Source: Verrucomicrobiales bacterium
GTDB taxonomy: Bacteria; Verrucomicrobiota; Verrucomicrobiia; Verrucomicrobiales; DEV007
Direction of reading: 5' to 3'
NCBI GenBank assembly: GCA_002708885.1
Contig: PAPL01000049.1
Span: forward strand, 38,378 to 49,182
Length of the DNA stretch: 10,805 nt
In this document: piece after piece, positions 6,207-10,805 of the stretch
How positions within the stretch are numbered: the first letter of the stretch is position 1
How the letters are laid out: each line of letters opens with the position of its first letter
Notes under the pieces: model-generated
The model's database searches: none
Told to the model about the DNA's origin: nothing
What the model saw: the letters and a program-made list of their open reading frames with translations, nothing else
Translations under genes and position numbers: made by a program

Positions 6207-8174
6207 TTATCTTGCGGAAATTTTTATGCGCCTAATGATCAGATGCAAAATTCCAATTAGAATAATAAGAAGCGGAACTCCTGCAATATTCAGATTTTTA
6301 ATTTTGTTTTCTATCTTACGAATGTCCTTGCGCAAATCTCTACTTAACTCTCTTTTTCTCTGAGATGCCTTAACCTCTTCTTGCCTTAACTCTTTTATTT
6401 TATTCGCCGCCTCGGGACTAAGAACAACCATCTGGTCATTGTCCTGCTCTTGCATAAGCTTTTGAATCTCTCCGGCAAGTTCTTGCTCCTTCTTGGTCAC
6501 CTTTGCTATTTCTTCATTCAGTTTTTCGGAGGCCTCCTCAGCTAATTCCTTAAACTTACTAAAGGGACGGCGACCACTTCCGCGAGTTCTAATCGTCATT
6601 AAACTCCCTCCACCAGATGCCTGCTCGACAGCATTTTCAAGGAGTGGGATATTATTATTTCTATAAGTAGTTCGGCCAAATAAGTCTCTACCAACAGCCA
6701 AGGCATCAAAAAGCATATCTGAATCGGCCGCCAAGAAAACAGAGCCCTTACCGACTTCCTTTGACTCCTTCAAGGAATCTTCTTCTTCCTCTTTTTTGTC
6801 TTCTTCCTCTTTTTTGTCTTCTTCCTCTTCTTCCTCTTCAGGCTTACCTTCAGGAAATGCCGTTACAAATTTTCCACTTAATCTCAAAGCTAATGGATAC
6901 TCTTTTCCGGAAGCCTTAAAATTCTGAGTGACTTGGTCCGGATTAAACTGGACACTCTGAGGCACAACCAATTGTGACTTTGGGCTGGATTTGATCAGTG
7001 TTTCCACTTTTACTCCTTCCTTCTCACTAACATAAAAGACTCCTGAAAAATACATAAGAAGATCTCTTATCGAGGTAGTTAAAGTATCATCCTCATTAAT
7101 AGCTTCCCGTGTAATGGTTAAAACTGCAGGATTATTTGAAGTTTGAGTCTGAGCGGTCTCGTATGTACGATCAGCCAAGACCTGATTTGCCTCAAAATTA
7201 ACTCCCCACGCATTAAGTAATTTCTCTAAATTAGACGATGTCGGTATACCTGGTGCCTGAGGGGCACCGCCGAACTGTTGCCTCGGCGGTTGAGATTGCG
7301 CCGCAACCGCACTAAAAGAATCAAGGAAGGCAACTATATTGCCCCCTCTCAACAAAAACTGGTCAAGTGCATACTGCGCCTTCTCGGTAATTCCTGCGGG
7401 GTGAACCAGAAGCACTACTTCCACATCTTCGGGAACCTCTTCGATGTCCATCCCAAGATCGATTAAATTGCTCCCAAAATCGGTTGGGTCCGGATCATAA
7501 TCCCTTTTCAATTGAGTGTAAAATTGCCAAGGCCTATTCTGCTGACCCTGTCCTGGCTGAGGAAATGGCATCGCTGGTCCACCCTGTACAGGAAGAGCTG
7601 ACATTAAGCCCACTTTTGGAGCTCCTTCACGAGTCACTTCAACAAGTGCTCTGGAAATATCATATTCCAACATTTGCTCCCTATTCGGATCAATAAAAGG
7701 AATCGATGATTTTCTATCTAAACAGGTAATTGTAAGCCCCAAATATGCAGGTTCATTCAAGCGGCCAGGGATTCCCTGTAAATTATTTAGTTTTGCCCTA
7801 TCCTCTTCCTCCGAATCAGGAGAAGGATCAACTCGCTCTATTTCAATAAGGCCCTTACTCGATCCCCGTTCATACTCTTTCAACAAAGAATCAACTCTTT
7901 TAGCAAATGGAATCAGCTCTGGACGCATATTGTCCTTATCCTTAGAAACAAAGAAAGAAACCGTGACAGGAGTATCCAATCCCTCCAGAACATCTTTAGT
8001 GCCTTGCGAAAGAGTATGTATTTTGTCCTCCGTCAAATCAACTTTGAAAGGGATTGAACTAGAAACTATTAAATTAAGCGCTAGAACGATACCAAATACC
8101 AGCGACACACCTATCGCTGAGAACAACCAAACCTGAGGGTTTTTATTCTTACTAATTTCCTTTGTAGATGACAT
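6207..8174 (-). CDS. GldG-like ABC transporter auxiliary protein
   Basis: A 655-residue protein anchored at both ends: membrane segments at about 17-38 and 631-648, so the roughly 590 residues between are predicted to be extracytoplasmic. Just after the first helix is the GldG-family sequence VDLTEDKIHTLSQGTKDVLE (45-64), followed by PVTVSFFVS (69-77). The ABC_transp_aux-type domain continues through LVEVTREGAPKVGLMSALP (177-195) and ALDQFLLRGGNIVAFLDSFS (269-288). Two Gln/Pro-rich linkers lie near 196-214 and 292-311. An acidic low-complexity insert of E and K repeats spans about 443-472, encoded by a tandem DNA repeat. A long predicted coiled coil (about 537-628) precedes the last helix. 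In Bacteroidota, GldG with GldF and GldA forms an ABC system needed for gliding (family knowledge). Homologues are widespread in non-gliders, so gliding should not be assumed. It lies 19 bases downstream of the permease gene. Confidence 0.9.
   Translation of the reverse strand: MSSTKEISKNKNPQVWLFSAIGVSLVFGIVLALNLIVSSSIPFKVDLTEDKIHTLSQGTKDVLEGLDTPVTVSFFVSKDKDNMRPELIPFAKRVDSLLKEYERGSSKGLIEIERVDPSPDSEEEDRAKLNNLQGIPGRLNEPAYLGLTITCLDRKSSIPFIDPNREQMLEYDISRALVEVTREGAPKVGLMSALPVQGGPAMPFPQPGQGQQNRPWQFYTQLKRDYDPDPTDFGSNLIDLGMDIEEVPEDVEVVLLVHPAGITEKAQYALDQFLLRGGNIVAFLDSFSAVAAQSQPPRQQFGGAPQAPGIPTSSNLEKLLNAWGVNFEANQVLADRTYETAQTQTSNNPAVLTITREAINEDDTLTTSIRDLLMYFSGVFYVSEKEGVKVETLIKSSPKSQLVVPQSVQFNPDQVTQNFKASGKEYPLALRLSGKFVTAFPEGKPEEEEEEEDKKEEEDKKEEEEDSLKESKEVGKGSVFLAADSDMLFDALAVGRDLFGRTTYRNNNIPLLENAVEQASGGGSLMTIRTRGSGRRPFSKFKELAEEASEKLNEEIAKVTKKEQELAGEIQKLMQEQDNDQMVVLSPEAANKIKELRQEEVKASQRKRELSRDLRKDIRKIENKIKNLNIAGVPLLIILIGILHLIIRRIKISAR
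6781..6829. repeat. 18-base tandem repeat inside the gldG-like gene
   Basis: Two exact 18-base copies lie at 6781-6798 and 6799-6816, followed by a partial third copy of 13 bases to 6829. On the coding strand each unit encodes six residues, E and K rich with one D (EEEDKK type). Because 18 is a multiple of three, copy-number change would alter the length of the acidic insert (about residues 443-472) without breaking the frame. The plus strand is almost pure pyrimidine across the array. Confidence 0.85.
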
Positions 8175-8193
8175 ACTATACTTAATAAGTGGG

Positions 8194-8943
8194 TTAGGAG
8201 CGTTTTGATTTAATTACAACACTCGTCAGAAATAGGCAAAAGCCTATCATGGACAAATAAAAAACAATGTTAGATGCCGAAATGACGCCTCGTTTCATTT
8301 CGGTATAATGAGCCCATGTGCCCAGTGAGCCTAAAATATCGGCAGAAGGTCCACCCCAATTATCTGCCACATAATCAAGGACTGGCGGTATCGCTATAAG
8401 CAATTGCCCAAAACACAATGAAAGTGCAATTATCAGGCAAGCCACTGAACTTCTTGTAAGTGCGCTAACCGCACAAGTGATTGCCAGGGCCCCTCCACCA
8501 TAAAATATACAAGCCAAGTAGCCCCCCCACACAGTACCGTTATCAGGATCGCCCAAATAAGCAACCGTGATAACTACCGGGAACGTAAAAAGAATAGCAA
8601 TAGTAATAACTGACAGAGCCGCCAAATACTTACCAACGATAGCGTGCCATACAGCTAAGGGCATTGTTAAAAGAAGTTCGATGGTACCTGTCCTTTGTTC
8701 TTCAGACCAAAGTCTCATTCCCACGGCCGGAGCAAGAAACATAAGCAACCACATGGGCCAACGAAAGAAGGAAAATTCAAGCGAAGCATCCTGCGCATTA
8801 GGCGCAAAAAAATCATCCAAAAGAAAAGTCAGAGACATTGACAAAAGAACAAAAATTACAATGAAGACATATGCCAACATCGAATTAAACTGCGCTTTTA
8901 ATTCCCTGTTATAAACAATCCAAATATTTTTCAAAGCACTCAT
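8194..8943 (-). CDS. ABC-2 type permease, GldF-like
   Basis: A 249-residue integral membrane protein with about six hydrophobic segments (roughly 22-42, 63-78, 103-130, 138-162, 166-190 and 226-244), the usual size and topology of a single-domain ABC-2 permease. After the second segment comes the family stretch RLWSEEQRTGTIELLLTMPL (77-96), the typical cytoplasmic coupling helix region of GldF/NosY-like permeases. It would form a homodimeric channel or mechanical transmembrane unit driven by the ATPase encoded 41 bases upstream, with the GldG-like protein 19 bases downstream as partner. No Shine-Dalgarno sequence precedes the start. The first ATG is kept because the following basic amphipathic N-terminus (IWIVYNRELKAQF at 7-19) is characteristic of the family. 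The substrate is unknown. Confidence 0.92.
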   Translation of the reverse strand: MSALKNIWIVYNRELKAQFNSMLAYVFIVIFVLLSMSLTFLLDDFFAPNAQDASLEFSFFRWPMWLLMFLAPAVGMRLWSEEQRTGTIELLLTMPLAVWHAIVGKYLAALSVITIAILFTFPVVITVAYLGDPDNGTVWGGYLACIFYGGGALAITCAVSALTRSSVACLIIALSLCFGQLLIAIPPVLDYVADNWGGPSADILGSLGTWAHYTEMKRGVISASNIVFYLSMIGFCLFLTSVVIKSKRS

Positions 8944-8984
8944 AAATTATGAATTTAGGTAATTTTTCTCATTCAAAATGACGA

Positions 8985-9968
8985 TCATACTTGAACCGTT
9001 TCCTGTGGCTTCTCCTCCTTGCCTTTTCTTTCTGAAATCTCGGTATCAGTTTTTGTAATTTCGCGAAAAACATCATCGAGCCTACCTTCTTCGATTCTGA
9101 GCTCCTCCAGCAAAAGGCCCCTTTCTTTGCAAAGATTAAATATACTCTCAGCATTTGTATTTACTTTCTTAGAAGGCACTACTTGCCCATAAAATGAACT
9201 TTCGCTCGAAGAGTACTCACGAACCATTTCAACTCCACTAATCGAAGAAAGTTCAGATCTAATTCCTGAACCGGCCATGCCGCTGATTTTTACGGTATGA
9301 GCTCCTGCACCATTTGCCTTGGATTTTAACTCATCGGGCGTTCCATCTGCAACGACTTTTCCCTGGTCAATGATTATCGCTCTTGTGCAAGCCGCCTCAA
9401 CTTCTTCAAGAATATGCGTTGAAAATATAATGGCTTTATCTTCACCCATACGCTTAATCAAATTTCTAACTTCTTGCTTCTGATTAGGATCAAGGCCGTC
9501 AGTAGGTTCATCCAATACGAGAATCTCAGGGTCATGCAGGATCGATTGGGCAAGGCACGTGCGATGCCTGTATCCTTTTGATAAAGTATCAATACTTTGT
9601 TGCTTAACAGGATCAAGAAAACAGGTATCAATTGCAGCTTCAACATCCGACTTCCCTTTACCCCTCAATTCTGCGATGAAACTGAGAAAAGAAGAAACCG
9701 TCATGTCAGAGTATAATGGAGCTGATTCAGGTAAATATCCGATCTTCTGTTTAGCACCAATTGGGTCTTCCCGAACATTAACACCGTCTATAACAACTTC
9801 ACCTGCAGTCGGCGGCAAATAGCCCGTGACCATTCGCATTGTTGTTGACTTGCCTGCGCCATTAGGACCAAGAAAACCTAATACTTCTCCTTTCTTAACT
9901 TCAAAAGAAATATCATCCACTGCTAATTTCTGCCCAAAACTTTTTGAGAGATTTTCTACTGATATCAT
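8985..9968 (-). CDS. ABC transporter ATP-binding protein, GldA-like
   Basis: A 327-residue ABC ATPase. Walker A is GPNGAGKST at 34-42, the ABC signature is LSKGYRHR at 129-136 (a variant of LSGGQ), Walker B is ILVLDEP at 149-155 with catalytic E154, the D-loop is GLDP at 158-161, and the switch histidine is H185. The Q-loop position carries Glu81 (IGYLPESAPLY) instead of Gln, a variant often seen in ABC-2 exporters of the GldA/CcmA/Nat type. Residues about 220-300 form the accessory C-terminal domain common in this subfamily, ending in RLDDVFREIT, and a charged tail follows. It is the first gene of the leftward cluster and powers the permease encoded next. The start at 9968 is fixed by the usual MISVENLSKSFG beginning. 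No Shine-Dalgarno sequence is visible. Confidence 0.95.
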   Translation of the reverse strand: MISVENLSKSFGQKLAVDDISFEVKKGEVLGFLGPNGAGKSTTMRMVTGYLPPTAGEVVIDGVNVREDPIGAKQKIGYLPESAPLYSDMTVSSFLSFIAELRGKGKSDVEAAIDTCFLDPVKQQSIDTLSKGYRHRTCLAQSILHDPEILVLDEPTDGLDPNQKQEVRNLIKRMGEDKAIIFSTHILEEVEAACTRAIIIDQGKVVADGTPDELKSKANGAGAHTVKISGMAGSGIRSELSSISGVEMVREYSSSESSFYGQVVPSKKVNTNAESIFNLCKERGLLLEELRIEEGRLDDVFREITKTDTEISERKGKEEKPQETVQV

Positions 9969-9999
9969 ACTTATATTAACTATTAAATTTAAGGACTCA

Positions 10000-10027
10000 A
10001 TTATCTGACCGAAAAGTTAACGGACAA
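10000..10027 (-). promoter_or_regulatory. Candidate promoter of the leftward cluster
   Basis: On the minus strand, TTGTCC (10027-10022, 4 of 6 matches to the -35 consensus) and GATAAT (10005-10000, 5 of 6 matches to the -10 consensus) are separated by 16 bases. Transcription would begin near 9993, giving a leader of about 25 bases before the ATPase ATG at 9968. The position in the divergent spacer, ahead of the first gene, supports it. It is predicted from hexamers only. Confidence 0.45.
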
Positions 10028-10081
10028 AATAACGTCACAAGGGGGAAGATTTGTTTACTCAATTGTGGTTTTATTTCAAGT

Positions 10082-10087
10082 TATAAT
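10082..10087 (+). promoter_or_regulatory. Candidate -10 box of the xth promoter
   Basis: TATAAT is an exact match to the sigma70-type -10 consensus, 29 bases before the xth ATG, so initiation would fall near 10094 with a short leader. No good -35 hexamer lies at 16-18 bases upstream (the best-spaced sequence there is CAATTG), so the call rests on the -10 alone in an AT-rich spacer. Confidence 0.4.
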
Positions 10088-10116
10088 CGATTAAAACAAA
10101 TACCATTCTGTAATTA

Positions 10117-10805
10117 ATGAAGTTTATATCCTGGAACGTAAATGGCATCCGCGCCGCAATAAAAAAGGGCTTTTGCGACTTTTTTAATGACGAAAATGCT
10201 GATTTTTTCTGCATTCAAGAAACTAAAGCAAGGCCTGAACAGGTCGATTTAAACTGGAATACTAAGCACCATGCATACTGGAACTCAGCAGAAAAAGCAG
10301 GATACTCAGGCACCGCAATTTTCAGTAAAACTGAACCAAATGACGTACTTTATGGCATAGGAATCACCCAACATGACAAAGAAGGAAGAGTAATTACTCT
10401 GAAATTTGATGACTTTTACTTGGTGAATGTCTATACCCCAAACTCCCAAAACGAACTACGCAGATTAAAATATCGCCAAGCTTGGGATCTGGCCTTTCGT
10501 GAATTTTTGAAAAATCTAGAGAAAGAAAAGCCTATAATTCTTTGTGGAGATCTAAACGTTGCCCACTCTGAAATCGATTTGGCTCGCCCCAAGGCAAACA
10601 CCAAAAACCCAGGATTTACAAAAGAGGAGCGTGAAGGATTCGATAAATTAATTGAAGCCAACTTCATTGATACTTTTCGTGAATTTGAAAAAGGTGGAGG
10701 CCATTATTCCTGGTGGAGCTATAGAGCAAAAGCCAGAGAAAGAAACGTAGGATGGCGCATCGACTATTGGTGCATTTCTGAATCACTTAAAAACCGGCTA
10801 CAATC
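10117..10805 (+). CDS. xth: Exodeoxyribonuclease III, N-terminal part (runs off right edge)
   Basis: An ATG at 10117 opens 229 codons to the window edge. The protein begins MKFISWNVNGIRA, the exact start expected for the exonuclease III / AP endonuclease family. Metal and catalytic residues are in place: N7, E35 (in IQETK), Y106 (in NVYTPNS), D145 and N147 (in GDLNVAH), and the RIDYW segment at 214-218. The closing SDH-P motif, with the last Asp-His, should lie just beyond the edge, since the ExoA-type family is about 250-260 residues. The enzyme cuts DNA at abasic sites and degrades 3' ends of duplex DNA in base-excision repair (family knowledge). The GFTKEEREGF loop at 166-175 fits the Bacillus ExoA-like and APE1-like branch. 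The gene is divergent from the ABC cluster and probably functionally separate. No Shine-Dalgarno sequence is evident. Confidence 0.96.
   Translation, partial: MKFISWNVNGIRAAIKKGFCDFFNDENADFFCIQETKARPEQVDLNWNTKHHAYWNSAEKAGYSGTAIFSKTEPNDVLYGIGITQHDKEGRVITLKFDDFYLVNVYTPNSQNELRRLKYRQAWDLAFREFLKNLEKEKPIILCGDLNVAHSEIDLARPKANTKNPGFTKEEREGFDKLIEANFIDTFREFEKGGGHYSWWSYRAKARERNVGWRIDYWCISESLKNRLQ

Larger units (their letters stand above)
9969..10116. other. Divergent spacer between the ABC ATPase and xth genes
   Basis: This 148-base AT-rich spacer separates the two oppositely transcribed units and must hold both promoters. It contains a candidate minus-strand promoter and a consensus -10 box for xth. 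A perfect 10-base palindrome TAATCGATTA at 10084-10093 overlaps the xth -10. I see no terminator or RNA gene in it. Confidence 0.6.

Noticed and set aside
8969..9154. Minus-strand 61-codon frame over the end of the ABC ATPase gene
   Set aside because: It is an alternative frame of the same strand within a clear ABC ATPase gene, with basic low-complexity content and no family match. It does not look like a frameshifted piece of a neighbour.
6207..9968. Assigning the ABC genes to gliding motility
   Set aside because: GldA/F/G homologues are widespread in non-gliding bacteria, and no other gliding gene (gldB-N, spr) is visible here, so only family-level names are justified.
10431..10667. Minus-strand 78-codon frame at the right end
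   Set aside because: It is fully antisense to the exonuclease III gene, whose catalytic motifs are intact in the plus frame.

Overview
The window carries one long leftward (minus-strand) gene cluster from about 9968 to the left edge, and one rightward gene, exonuclease III, that starts in a 148-base divergent spacer and runs off the right edge. The DNA is AT-rich, roughly 40% GC by eye, with even composition. Almost every base between 1 and 9968 is coding, and I see no insertion sequence, RNA gene, CRISPR array or other mobile DNA. The gene order (ABC ATPase, ABC-2 permease, GldG-like protein, DUF4340 protein, MoxR ATPase, DUF58 protein, large BatA/VWA protein), together with the BatA–VWA–amidotransferase-like fusion, resembles the Planctomycetota/Verrucomicrobiota (PVC) group. 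A Verrucomicrobiota member is my best guess, but this is inferred from architecture, not from a marker gene. Most starts lack a Shine-Dalgarno sequence, which fits that group but does not prove it.

Layout, in transcription order of the minus-strand cluster: ABC transporter ATPase (9968-8985); ABC-2 membrane permease (8943-8194); GldG-like auxiliary protein with one membrane segment at each end (8174-6207); DUF4340 membrane-anchored protein (6173-4758); a 140-base spacer with a weak possible internal promoter; MoxR-type AAA+ ATPase (4617-3538); soluble DUF58/VWA protein (3499-2582); BatA-type membrane protein with VWA and amidotransferase-like domains (2578-317); and an exported TPR-like protein, cut by the window edge (317-1), whose start codon overlaps the BatA stop. 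Other gaps in the cluster are 3 to 41 bases, so most of it is probably one transcript, with a possible second entry point before moxR.

Functionally the cluster joins two modules. The first is a GldA/GldF/GldG-type ABC system: ATPase, permease and an extracytoplasmic partner, with DUF4340 as a frequent companion. The second is a MoxR–DUF58–BatA module: a cytoplasmic AAA+ ATPase with a cytoplasmic VWA partner, and a membrane protein whose large domains are predicted to lie outside the cytoplasmic membrane. A reasonable inference is an envelope machine in which the ABC part acts on an envelope substrate and the MoxR part assembles or remodels components. The actual substrate cannot be read from sequence. 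The xth gene is a separate DNA-repair gene and probably unrelated.
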